A stretch of DNA of 64,000 nucleotides, taken from Plasmopara viticola. Its lineage: Eukaryota > Oomycota > Peronosporomycetes > Peronosporales > Peronosporaceae. The stretch is taken from contig MBPM02000022.1 of the NCBI GenBank assembly GCA_001695595.3, positions 682,001-746,000 of the forward strand, given 5' to 3'. Shown piece by piece: positions 8,607 to 21,996 of the stretch (the stretch's first letter is position 1; each line of letters starts with the position of its first letter). A program made the position numbers and the translations under genes. The notes under the pieces are model-generated. The model searched no databases. It saw only the letters and a program-made list of their open reading frames with translations, and was not told the DNA's origin.

Positions 8607-10072
8607 CTAATCTACCATTCGAGCCACATCGAACTGTACATTCATTCTTTTTAGACACTGAGATACTGTAGAGACAAAATACCGTCCTTCCTATCCTTCT
8701 AGACGGCCACAGATGCAATAGAGCCCCAAATAAGCGTATATTTCTTTTTGAAGCGTTGGGATGCTTAACGGCCCAAGCTCTGTCCTTTCTGTCTTTCTAG
8801 ACGTTCATCGATGCGATAGAGCAACAACTAAGCGTGCATTTCTTTTTTAGAAGCGCTAACATGCTGTACGGTCACATATACGTCCTGGCTATCTTCCTAG
8901 ACACCCACAGATGCAATCGAGCCACAACCTGTTATATATTCATTCTTTCAAGACGCTGAGATGCTGTAAGGACAAAAATCCGTCCTTTTTATCCTTTTAA
9001 ACGTCCACAGATACAAGAAAGCCCCAACTAAGCGTATATTTCTTCTTCAAACGCGCTGGGACGCTGTACGACCCAAGCTCTGTCCTTTCTGTCTTTCTAG
9101 ACGTTCATAGATACGATAGAGCAACCAACAAGCGTGCATTTATATATTAAAAGCGCTTACATGCTGTGCGGCCAAAGATACGGCCCGTCTATCTTTCTAC
9201 ACGCCCACAGATGCATTCGAGCCACAACTTATGTAAATTAATTCTTCCAAGTCGCTGAGATGCTGTACGGACAAAAACCTGTTCTTTTCCTCTTTCTAGG
9301 CATCCACAGATGCGATAGAGCCACAACTAAATACATATATGTTGACTCTCTTGAGGTGATGACAGAGCAACAACTAAACGTGCGTTTCTTCTTTAGAAGT
9401 GCTTACATCCCGTGCGGCCACAGATACGTCTTGTCTATCTTTTTAGACACCCACTTATGCATTCGAGCCACAACTAATTGTATATTTATTCTTTCAAGAC
9501 ACTGAGATGCTTTACGGACATAAACCCGTCCTTTCTATCCTTCTAGACGTTCACAGATGAAAAAGAGCCACATAAAAAGTATGATGACTCTCTAGAAGAA
9601 GTGAAACGCTGTTCGGCCCAAGATCTGTCCTTTCTGTTTTTTAAGACGTCCACAGATGCGACAGAGCTACAACTAAGCGTGCATATACTCTATTATAGCG
9701 TTAACATGCTGTGCGGCCACAGATACGTCTTGTCTATCTTTCTAGACACCCACAGTATGACGACTCCTAAGAAGTGCTGAGATGCTGTACGGCCAGAGAT
9801 CTGTTCTTTCTGTCTTCAAGACGTTCATAGATGCGATAGAGCAACAACTAAGCGTGCATTTATTCTTTAGAAGCGCTGACATGCTGTGCGGCCACAGATA
9901 CGTCTTGTCTATCTTTCTAGACACCCATATATGCAATCGAGCCACAAGTAGCTGTGTATTTAATCTTCCAAGTCGCTAAGATGTTGTAGAAAAAAAAGTC
10001 CTTTCTCTCTTTCTAGGCGTCCACACATGCAATAGAGCCACAATTAAAAGTATGACGACTCTTTTTAAAAGC
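8607..10072 (+). repeat. Layer 3: second three-monomer higher-order repeat (D-E-F, about 298 bp), about five copies
   Basis: Same ancestral monomer, but a subfamily not found elsewhere in the window. D has gacaaaaatccgtcc, then cgtccacagatgcaatagag. E has ggcccaagctctgtcctttc and cgttcatagatgcgatagag, then caacaactaagcgtgcattt. F has gcggccacagatacgtc and acacccacagatgcaatcga. Monomer starts fall near 8700, 8799, 8899, 8997, 9097, 9197 and 9296, i.e. a strict D-E-F order at about 99 bp. Later copies (9.34 and 9.75 kb) are recombined, with parts of E or F missing. It joins layer 4 at about 10,073, where a D monomer runs into a B monomer. Confidence 0.82.
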
Positions 10073-13000
10073 ACGACGTGCAAAGATGCATTACAGACAC
10101 AACAAAGCGTATACTCACCTTCTTTGAGGGCTTAGACGCTGTACGACATGAGCTACGTCCTTTCGATCTATTAAGACGTTCACAGATGCAACAGGGTCAC
10201 AACTAAGCGCAAAATCAATCCATTTAAGCGCTGAGACGCTGAACGTCAGGAGATACTTATTATCTATCCGCTTAGACGTGCAAAGCCGCAATAGGGCCAC
10301 AACTCAGCTTGTAATCACATTTCAAAAGTGCTTAAATGATGTGCGACGACAGATACGACCTTACTATCTCTCAAGACGTGTACAGATGCATTAGAGACAG
10401 ACCAAAGTGTATACATACCCTCTTAAAGCGCTAAGACGTTGTACAACTATAGCTACGTACTTTTTATCTATCTAGACGTTCACAGACGCAATAGGGTCAC
10501 AACTAAGCGCATATTCAATTCATTTAAGCGCTGAGACGCTTAACATCAGCAGATACGTCCTTTCATTCCTCTTAGACGCGCACAGATACAATAGGGACAC
10601 ACTATGACTTTCGTTAAATGCTCAGATGACGTGCGACGACAGAAACGTTCTCTCTATCTCTAAGATGTGCACGGATGCATTAGAGACACAACAAAGCGAA
10701 TATTCACCCTCTTTAAGGGCTGAGACGCTGTTTGACCATAGCTACGTCCTCTCGCTCTATCAAGACGTTTAGAGACGCAACAGGGTCACAACTAAGCGCA
10801 TATCCAATTCATTTGAGCGCTGAGACGCTATATATCAGCAGAAACGTCCTTTCTATCCTCTTAGACGTGCACAGACGCAATAGGGCCACAACGAAGCATC
10901 AAACCACTTTTTTCAAGTGCCCAGATGATGTGGGACGACAAATACGTCCTATCTATCTCTTTAGACGTGCACAGATGCATTAGAGACACATCAAAGTGTA
11001 TACTTACCCTCTTTAAGCGCTGAAACGAGCTACGACCATAGCTACGTTCTTTTGATCTATCTAGACGTTCACAGATGCAATAGGGTCACAAGACAGCGCA
11101 TGTCCAATTCATTTAAGCGCTAAGCCGCTATACGTCAGCAGAAACGTCCTTTCTATCCTCTTTGACGTGCACAGACGCAATAGGGCCACAACGAAGCATG
11201 AAACAGCTTTTCTAAAGTGCCCAGATGATGTGGGACGACAAATACGTCCTTTCTATCTTTTTAGACATGTACAGATGCATTAAAGACACAACAAAGAGTA
11301 TATTCACCTTCTTTAAGCGCTGAGACGCTGTACGACCATAGCTACGTTCTTTCGATCTATCTAGACGTTCACAGACGCAATAGCGTCACATGAAAGCGCA
11401 AATTCAATTCATTTGAGCGTTAAGACGCTGTACGTCAGCAGATACGTCCTTTCTATTCTCTTAGATGGTCACAGACGCAAAAGGGCCACAACTCAGCATC
11501 AAACCACTTTTCTTAAGTGCTTAGATGATGTGGGACGACCGATACGTTCTTTCTATCTCTTATAATGTACAGCTGAATTAGAGACTCAACTAAGAGTATA
11601 TTCACCTTCTTTAAGCGCTGAGACGCTGTACGACGATAGCTACGCTCTTTTGATCTATCTAGACGTTCACAGACGCAACAGGGTCACAAGAAAGCGCAAA
11701 ATCAATTCAACTAAGCGTTAAGACGCTGTACGTCAGCAGATACGTCCTTTCTATCCTCTTAGACGTGCACAGACGCAATAGGGCCACAACGAAGCATGAA
11801 AGCACTTTTCTAAAGTAATCAGATGATGTGGGACGACAGATACGTTCTTTCTATTTCTTGAGACGTGCACAGATGCATTAGAGACACAACAAAGCGTATA
11901 CTTACCCTCTTTACAGGCTTAGACGCTGTTCGACCATACCTACGTTCTTTCGATCTATCTAGACGTTCACACACGAAATAGCGTCAAAACTAAGCGCATA
12001 ATCAATTCATTTGAGCGCTAAGACGCTGTACGTTAGCAGATGCGTCTTTTCTGTCCTCTTAGATGTGAACAGACGAAATAGGGCCACAACTCAGCATCAA
12101 ACCACTTTTCTAAAGTGCTCAGATGATGTGGGACGACAAATACGTCCTTCCTAACTCTTAAGACAAATAAAGATGCATTAGAGACACAACAAAGAGTATA
12201 TTCACCTTCTTTAAGCGCTGAGACGCTGTACGACCATAGCTACGTTCTTTCGATCTATCTAGACGTTCATACACGCAATAACGTCAAAACTAAGCGCAAA
12301 TTCAATTCATTTAAGCGTTAAGACGCTGTTCGTCAGAAAATACGTCCTTTCTATCCTCTTAGACGTGCACAGACGCAAAGGGGCCACAACGAAGCATCAA
12401 GCCACTTTTCTAAAGTGCCCGGATGATGTGAGACGACAAATACGTCCTTTCTATCTATTTAGACACACACAGATGCATTAGAGACACACAAAAGAGTATA
12501 CTCACCCTCATAAGCGCTGAGAAGATGTACGAACATAGCTACGTTCTTTCGATCTATCTAGACGTTCACAGACGCAATAGCGCCAAAACTAAGCGCATAT
12601 TCAATTCATTTGAGCGCTAAGACGCTGTACGTCAGCAGATACCTCTTTTCTGTCCTCTTAGACGTGAACATACGCAATAGGGCCACAACCAAGCATGAAA
12701 CAGCTTTTCTAAGGTGCCCAGATGATGTGGGACGACAAATACGTCCTCTCTATCTCTTTAGACGTGCACAGATGCATTCGAGACACACCAAAGTGTATAC
12801 TTACCCTCTTTAAGTGCTGAGACGATGTACGATCATAGCTACGCTCTTTCGATCTATCTAGACATTCACAGACGCAACAGGGTCACAAGAAAGCGCAAAA
12901 TCAATTCAACTAAGCGTTAAGACGCTGTACGTCAGCAGATACGTCTTTTCTAACCACTTAGACGTGCACAGACGCAATAGGGCCACAACGAAACATGAAA

Positions 13001-14629
13001 CCACTTTTCTTAAGTAATCAGATGATGTGGGACGACAGATACGTCCTTTCTATTTCTTGAGACGTGCACAGATGCATTAGAGACACAACAAAGAGTATAC
13101 TTACCCTCTTTAAAGGCTTAAACGCTGTTCGACCAAACCTACGTTCTTTCGATCTATCTAGACGTTCACACACGAAAAAGCGTCAAAACTAAGCGCATAT
13201 TAAATTCATATAAGCGTTAAGACGCTGTACCTCAGCAGATACGTCTTTTCTATCCTCTTAGACGTGAACAGACGCAATAGGGCCACTCGAAGCATGAAAC
13301 AGCTTTTCTAAAGTGCCCAGATGATGTGGGACGACGAATACGTCCTTCCTATCTCTTCAGACGTGCACAGATGCAATAGAGACACACTAAAGTGTATACT
13401 TACCCTCTTTAAGTGTTGAGACGATAAACGACCATAGCTACGCTCTTTCGATCTATCTAGACATTCACAGACGCAACAGGGTCACAAGGAAGCGCAAAAT
13501 CAATTCATTTAAGCGCTTAGACGCTGTACGTCAGCAGATACGTCTATTCTATCCTCTTAGACGTGCACAGACGCAATAGGGCCACAACGAAGCATAAAAG
13601 CACTTTTCTAAAGTAATCAGATGATGTGGGACGACAGATACGTCCTTTCTATTTCTTGAGACGTGCACAGATGCATTAGAGACACAACAAAGCGTATACT
13701 TACCCTCTTTAAAGGCTTAGACGCTGTTCGACCATACCTACGTTCTTTCGATCTATCTAGACGTTCACACACGAAATAGCGTCAAAACTAAGCGCATATT
13801 CTTTATTTGAGCGCTAAGACGCTGTACGTCAGCAGAAACGTCCTTTCTATACTCTTAGACGTGCACAGACGCAATAGGGTCACAACTAAGCATCAAACCA
13901 CTTTTCTAAAGTGATCAGATGATGTGGGACGACCGATACGTCCTTTCTATCTTTTAAGACGTGCACAGATGCATTAGAGACACACCAAAGAGTATATTCA
14001 CATTCCTTAAGTGCTGAGACGATGTACGACCATAGCTACGTTTGTTCGATCTATCTAGACATTCACAGACGCAATAGGGTCACAAAAAAGCGCAAATTCA
14101 ATTCATTTAAGCTTTAAGACGCTGTACGTCAGCAGATACGTCCTTTCTATCCTCTTAGACGTGCGCAGACGCAATAGGGCCACAACGAAGCATGAAACCA
14201 CTTTTCAAAGTGATCAGATGCTGTAGGACGACAGATACGTCCTTTCTATCTCTCAAGATGTGCACAGATGCATTAAAGACACATTAAAGTGTATACTTAC
14301 CCTTTTAAAGCGCTGAGACGATGTGCGACTATAGCTTCGTTCTTTCGATCTATCTAGACGTTCACAGACGCAATAGCGTCAGAACAAAGCGCATATTCAA
14401 TTCATTTAAGCGCTAAGACGCTGTACGTCAGCGGGTACGTCCTTTCTATCCTCTTAGATGTGCACAGACGCAATAGGACCACAACTAAGCATGTAATCAC
14501 TTTTCTAAAGCGATAAGATGATGTTCGACGACAGATACGTCCTTTCTATCTCTTAAGACGTGCACAGATGCATTAGAGACACACCAAAGTGTATACTCAC
14601 CCTCTTTAAGTGCTGAGACAATGTACAAC

Positions 14630-15245
14630 CATAGCTACGCTCTTTCGATCTATCTAGACATTCACAGACGCAATAGGCTCACAAGAAAACGCATATTCAA
14701 TTCATTTAAGCTTTAAGACGCTGTACGTCAGCAGATACGTCCTTTCTATCCTCTTAGACGTGCACAGACGCAATAGGGCCACAACGAAGCATAAAGGCAC
14801 TTTTCTAAAGTAATCAGATGATGTGGGACGACAGATACGTTCTTTCTATTTCTTGAGACGTGCACAGATGCATTAGAGACACAACAAAGCGTATACTTAC
14901 CCTCTTTACAGGCTTAGACGCTGTTCGACCATACCTACGTTCTTTCGATCTATCTAGACGTTCACACACAAAATAGCGTCAAAACTAAGCGCATATTAAA
15001 TTCATTTAAGCGTTAAGACGCTGTACGTCAGCAGATACGTCCTTTCTATCCTCTTAGACGTGCCAAACGCAATAGGGCCACAACGAAGCATGAAACAGCT
15101 TTTCTAAAGTGCCCAAATGATGTGGGACGAAAAATGCGTCCTTTCTATTTCTTGAGACGTGCACAGATGCAGTGGAGACACACCAAAATGTGTACTCACC
15201 CTCTTTAAGTGCTGAGACAATGTACGACCATAGCTACGTTCTTTC
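14630..15245 (+). repeat. Duplicated segment, copy 1 (partner at 19,720)
   Basis: Shares a private combination of variants with 19720-20332 at an offset of about 5,089 bp: cgcaataggctcacaagaaa, cataaaggcac, the shortened gtgccaaacgcaataggg and gggacgaaaaatgcgtcc. Homology fades just before and after. Confidence 0.75.
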
Positions 15246-15777
15246 GATCTATCTAGACATTCACAGACGCAATAGGTCACAAGAAAACGCGTATTCAATT
15301 CATCTAAGCGTTTAGACGCTGTACGTCAGCAGATACGTCCTTTCTATCCTCTTAGACGTGCACAGATTCAATAGGGCCACAACGAAGCATGAAACCACTT
15401 TTCAAAGTGATCAGATTATGTGGGACGACAGATACGTCCTTTCTATTTCTTGAGACGTGCACAGATGCGTTAGAGACACACCAAAGTGTATATTCACCTT
15501 CTTTAAGCGCTGAGACGCTGTACGACCATAGCTACGTTCTTTTGATCTATCTGGACGTTCACAGACGCAATAGCGCCAAAACTAAGCGCATATTCAATTC
15601 ATTTGAGCGCTAAGACGCTGTACGTCAGCAGATACGTCCTTTCTATGCTCTTAGACGTGCACATACGCAATAGGGCCACGACTAAGATTGAAACAGCTTT
15701 TCTACAGTGCCCAGATGATGTGGGACGACAAAGACGTCCTTCCTATCTCTTCAGACGTGCACAGATGCATTAGAGAC

Positions 15778-15789
15778 ACACCAAAGTGT
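15778..15789. other. Representative dyad in B monomers: acac / gtgt
   Basis: acac-caaa-gtgt. Present in B copies with acaccaaagtgtata, absent from the acaacaaagcgtata form. Short enough to be incidental. Confidence 0.35.
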
Positions 15790-16322
15790 ATACTTACCCT
15801 CTTTAAGTGCTGAGACGATGTACGACCATAGCTACGCTCTTTCGATCTATTTAGACATTCACAGACGCAATAGGGTGACAAGAAAGCGCAAAATCAATTC
15901 ATTTAAGCGTTTAGACGCTGTACGTCAGCAGATACGTCTTTTCTATCCACTTAGACGTGCACAGACGCAATAGGGCCACAACGAAGCATGAAACTACTTT
16001 TCTAAAGTGATCAGATGATGTGGGACGACAGATACGTCCTTTCTATTTCTTGAGACGTGCACAGATGCATTAGAGACACAACAAAGCGTATACTTACCCT
16101 CTTTAAAGGCTTAGACGCTGTTCGACGAAACCTACGTTCTTTCGATCTATCTAGACGTTCACACACGAAATAGCGTCAAAACTAAGCGCATATTCAATTT
16201 ATTTGAGCGCTAAGACGCTGTACGTCAGCATAAACGTCCTTTCTATACTCTTAGACGCGCACAGACGCAATAGGGCCACAACTAAGCATCAAACCACTTT
16301 TCTTAAGTGATCAGATGATGTG

Positions 16323-16339
16323 GGACGACCGATACGTCC
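16323..16339. other. Representative dyad in A monomers: ggacg / cgtcc
   Basis: Arms ggacg and cgtcc flank a 7-nt loop. The arrangement gggacgac-n-atacgtcc recurs in most A monomers. In layer 3 the D monomers have acgga / tccgt at the same position with a different loop. The B and C monomers lack the full pairing. Confidence 0.6.
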
Positions 16340-19300
16340 TATCTATCTCTTAAGACGTGCACAGATGCGTTAGAGACACACCAAAGAGTATATTCACATT
16401 CCTTAAGTGCTGAGACGATGTACGACCATAGCTACGTTCTTTCGATCTATCTAGACATTCACAGACGCATTAGGGTCACAAAAAAGCGCATATTCAATTC
16501 ATTTCAGCGCTAAGACGCTGTACGTCAGCAGATACGTCCTTTCTATCCGCTTAGACGTGCACAGACGCAATAGGGCCACAACGAAGCATGAAACCACTTT
16601 CCAAAATGATCAGATGATGTGGGACGACCGATACGTTATTTCTATTTCTTGAGACGTGCACAGATGCATTAGAGACACTACAAAGCGTATACTCACCCTC
16701 TTTAAGTGCTGAGACAATGTACAACCATAGCTACGTTCTTTTGATCTATCTAGACTTTTACAGACGCAATAGGGTCACAACTAAGCATCAAACCACTTTT
16801 CTAAAGTGATCAGATGATGTGGGACGACCGATACGTCCTTTCTACCTCTTAAGACGTGCACAGATGCATTAGAGACACACCAAAGTGTATATTCACATTC
16901 CTTAAGTGCTGAGACGATGTACGACCATAGCTACGTTTGTTCGATCTATCTAGACATTCACAGACGCAATAGGGTCACAAGAAAGCGCAAATTCAATTCA
17001 TTTAAGCTTTAAGACGCTGTACGTCAGCAGATACGTCCTTTCTATCCTCTTAGACGTGAGCAGACGCAATAGGGCCACAACGAAGCATGAAACCACTTTT
17101 CAAAGTGATCAGATGCTGTAGGACGACAGATACGTCCTTTCTATCTCTCAATATGTGCACAGATGCATTAAAGACACACCAAAGTGTATATTCACCTTCT
17201 TTAAGCGCCTAGACGATGTACGACCATAGCTACGTTCGTTCGACCTATCTAGACATTCACAGACGCAATAGGGTCACAAGAAAGCGCAAATTCAATTCAT
17301 TTAAGCGTTAAGACGCTGTACGACCATACCTACGTTCTTTCGATCTATCTAGACGTTCACACACGAAATAGCGTCAAACCTAAGCGCATATTCTTTATTT
17401 GAGCGCTAAGACGCTGTACGTCAGCATAAACGTCCTTTTTATACTCTTAGACGTGCACAGACGCAATAGGGTCACAACTAAGCATCAAACCACTTTTCTA
17501 AAGTGATCAGATGATGTGGGACGACCGATACGTCCTTTCTATCTCTTAAGACGTGCACAGATGCGTTAGAGACACACCAAAGAGTATATTCACATTCCTT
17601 AAGTGCTGAGACGATGTACGACCATAGTTACGTTCTTTCGATCTATCTAGACATTCACAGACGCAGTAGGGTCACAAAAAAGCGCATATTCAATTCATTT
17701 CAGCGCTAAGACGCTGTACGTCAGCAGATACGTCCTTTCTATCCTCTTAGACGTGCACAGACGCAATAGGGCCACAACGAAGCATGAAACCACTTTTCAA
17801 AGTGATCAGATGATGTGGGACGACAGATACGTTATTTCTATTTCTTGAGACGTGCACAGATGCATTAGAGACACAACAAACCGTATACTTACCCTCTTTA
17901 AAGGCTTAGACGCTGTTCGACTATACCTACGTTCTTTCGATCTATCTAGACGTTCACACACGAAATAGCGTCAAAACTAAGCACATATTCAATTCATTTG
18001 AGCGCTAAGACGCTGTACGTCAGCAGATACGTCCTTTCTATCCTCTTAGACGTGCACAGACGCAATAGGGCCACAACGAAGCATGAAACCACTCTTCAAA
18101 GTGATCAGATGATGTGGGACGACCGATACGTCCTTTCTATCTCTCAAGACGTGCACAGATGCAGTGGAGACACACCAAAATGTGTACTCACCCTCTTTAA
18201 GTGCTGAGACAATGTACGACCATAGCAACGTTCTTTTGATCTATCTAGACGTTCACAGATGCAATAGGCTCACAAGAAAACGCATATTCAATTCATTTAA
18301 GCTTTAAGACGCTGTACGTCAGCAGATACGTACTTTCTATCCTCTTAGACGTGCACAGACGCAATAGGGCCACAATGAAGCATGAAAGCACTTTTCAAAG
18401 TGATCAGATGATGTGGGACGACAGATACGTCCTTTCTATTTCTTGAGACGTGCACAGATGCGTTAAAGACACAACAAAGCGTATACTTACCCTCTTTAAA
18501 GGCTTAGACACTGTTCGACGATACCTACGTTCTTTCGATCTATCTAGACGTTCACACACGCAATAGCGTCAAAACTAAGCGCATATTAAATTCATTTAAG
18601 CGTTAAAACGCTGTACCTCAGCAGATACGTCTTTTCTATCCTCTTAGACGTGAACAGACGCAATAGGGCCACAACGAAGCATGAAACAGCTTTTCTAAAG
18701 TGCCCAGATGATGTGGGACGACAAATACGTCCTTTCTATCTCTTTACACGTGCACAGATGCATTAGAGACACACCAAAGTGTATACTCACCCTCTTTAAG
18801 CGCTGAGGCGAGCTACGACCATAGCTACGTTCTTTCGATCTATCTAGACGTTCACAGACGCAATAGGGTCACAAGAAAGCGCAAATTCAAATCATTTAAG
18901 CGTTAAGACGCTGTACGTCAGCAGATACGTCCTTTCTATCCTCTTAGACGTGCACAGACACAATAGGGCCACAACGAAGCATGAAACCACTTTTCAAAGT
19001 GATCAGATACTGTAGGACGACCGATACGTCCTTTCTATCTCTCAGGATGTGCACAGATGCAATAAAGACACACCAAAGTGTACACTTACTTTCTTCAAGC
19101 GCTGAGACGATGTGCGACTATAGCTTCGTTCTTTCGATCTATCTAGACGTTCACAGACGCAATAGCGTCAGAACAAAGCGCATATTCAATTCATTTAAGC
19201 GCTAAGACGCTGTACGTCAGCGGGTACGTCTTTTCTATCCTCTTAGATGTGCACAGACGCAATAGGACCACAACTAAGCATGTAATCACTTTTCTAAACC

Positions 19301-19719
19301 GGTAAGATGATGTTCGACGACAGATACCTTCTTTCTATCTCTTAAGACGTGCACAGATGCATTAGAGACACACCAAAGTGTATACTCACCCTCTTTAAGT
19401 GCTGAGACGTTGTACAACCATAGCTACGTTCTTTTGATCTATCTAGACGTTCACAGATGCAATAGGGTCACAAGAAAACGCATATTCAATTCATTTAAGC
19501 GTTTAGACGCTGTACGTCAGCAGAAACGTCCTTTCTATCCTCTTTGACGTGCACAGACGCAATAGGGCCACGACTAAGCATGAAACAGCTTTTCTAAAGT
19601 GCCCAGATGATGTGGGACGACAAATACGTCCTTCCTATCTCTTCAGACGTGCACAGATGCAATAGAGACACACCAAAGTGTATACTTACCCTCTTTAAGT
19701 GCTGAGACGATGTACGACC

Positions 19720-20332
19720 ATAGCTACGCTCTTTCGATCTATCTAGACATTCACAGACGCAATAGGCTCACAAGAAAACGCATATTCAATTCATTTAAGC
19801 TTTAAGACGCTGTACGTCAGCAGATACGTCCTTTCTATCCTCTTAGACGTGCACAGACGCAATAGGGCCACAACGAAGCATAAAGGCACTTTTCTAAAGT
19901 AATCAGATGATGTGGGACGACAGATACGTTCTTTCTATTTCTTGAGACGTGCACAGATGCATTAGAGACACAACAAAGCGTATACTTACCCTCTTTACAG
20001 GCTTAGACGCTGTTCGACCATACCTACGTTCTTTCGATCTATCTAGACGTTCACAGACGAAATAGCGTCAAAACTAAGCGCATATTAAATTCATTTAAGC
20101 GTTAAGACGCTGTACGTCAGCAGATACGTCCTTTCTATCCTCTTAGACGTGCCAAACGCAATAGGGCCACAACGAAGCATGAAACAGCTTTTCTAAAGTG
20201 CCCAAATGATGTGGGACGAAAAATGCGTCCTTTCTATTTCTTGAGACGTGCACAGATGCAGTGGAGACACACCAAAATGTGTACTCACCCTCTTTAAGTG
20301 CTGAGACAATGTACGACCATAGCTACGTTCTT
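19720..20332 (+). repeat. Duplicated segment, copy 2 (partner at 14,630)
   Basis: Second member of the pair; see the same rare variants at 19,758, 19,880, 20,150 and 20,213. The interval between copies (about 5.1 kb, near 51 monomers) indicates a dispersed rather than adjacent duplication within the array. Confidence 0.75.
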
Positions 20333-21982
20333 TTGATCTATCTAGACGTTCACAGATGCAATGGGGTCACAAGAAAACGCATATTCAATTCATTTAAGCG
20401 TTTAGACGCTGTACGTCAGCAGATACGTCCTTTCTATCCTCTTAGACGTGCACAGACGCAATAGGGTCATAACGAAGCATGAAACCACTTTTCAAAGTGC
20501 TCAGACGATGTGGAACGACCGATACGTCCTTTCTAGCTCTTCAGACATGTACAGAAGCATTGGAGACACAACAAAGAGTATATTCACCTTCTTTAAGCGC
20601 TGAGACGCTGTACGACCATAGCTACGTTCTTTCGATCTATCTAGACATTCACAGACGCAGTAGGGTCACAAAAAAGCGCATATTCAATGCATTTGAGCGC
20701 TAAGACACTGTACGTCAGCAGAAACGTCCTTTCTATCCTCTTAGACGTGCACAGACGTAATAGGGCCACAACGAAGCAGGAAACTACTTTTCTAAAGTGC
20801 TCAAATAATGTTAGACGACAGATACCTCCTTTCTTTTTCTTAAGACGTGCACAGCTGCATTAGAGACACACAAAAGTGTATACTCACCCTCTTTAAGCAC
20901 GGAGACGATGTACGACCATAGCTACGTTCTTTCGATCTACCTAGACATTCACAGACGCAGTAGGGTCACAAGAAAGCGCATATTCAATTCATTTCAGCGC
21001 TAAGACGCTGTACGTCAGCAGATACGTCCTTTCTATCCTCTTTAACGTGCACAGACGCAATAGGGCCACAACGAAGCATGAAACCACTTTTCAAAGTGAT
21101 CAGATGATGTGGGACGACAGATACGTTATTTCTATTTCTTGAGACGTGCACAGATGCGTTAGAGACACAACAAAGCGTAAACTTACCCTCTTTAACGGCT
21201 TAGACGCTGTTCGACGAAACCTACGTTCTTTCGATCTATCTAGACGTTCACACACGAAATAGCGTCAAAACTAAGCACATATTCAATTCATTTGAGCGCT
21301 AAGACGCTGTACGTCAGCAGATACGTCCTTTCTATCCTCTCAGACGTGCACAGACGCAATAGGGCCACAACGAAGCATGAAACCACTTTTCAAAGTGATC
21401 AGATGATGTGGGACGACAGATACGTTATTTCTATTTCTTGAGACGTGCACAGATGCGTTAGAGACACAACAAAGCGTATACTTACCCTCTTTAAAGGCTT
21501 AGACGCTGTTCGACGAAACCTACGTTCTTTCGATCTATCTAGACGTTCACACACGAAATAGCGTCAAAACTAAGCACATATTCAATTCATTTGAGCGCTA
21601 AGACGCTGTACGTCAGCAGATACGTCCTTTCTATACTCTTAGACGTGCACAGACGCAATAGGGTCACAACTAAGCATCAAACCACTTTTCTAAAATGATC
21701 AGATGATGTGGGACGACCGATACGTCCTTTCTTTCTCTCAAGACGTGCACAGATGCAGTGGAGACACACCAAAATGTGTACTCACCCTCTTTAAGTGCTG
21801 AGACAATGTACGACCATAGCAACGTTCTTGTCATCTATCTAGACGTTCACAGATGCAATAGGCTCACAAGAAAACGCATATTCAATTCATTTAAGCTTTA
21901 AGACGCTGTACGTCAGCAGATACGTCCTTTCTATCCTCTTAGACGTGCACAGACGCAATAGGGCCACAACGAAGCATGAAAC

Positions 21983-21996
21983 CACTTTTCAAAGTG
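21983..21996. other. Representative dyad in A monomers: cacttt / aaagtg
   Basis: Perfect 6-nt arms around a 2-nt loop. Other copies have a 3-nt loop (cacttttctaaagtg). The cagcttttctaaagtg variant of A loses the pairing, so it is a polymorphic feature of the array. Confidence 0.55.

Noticed and set aside
8607..10072. SINE or MITE cluster
   Set aside because: Copies are head-to-tail at fixed spacing with no target-site duplications, poly(A) tails or terminal inverted repeats.
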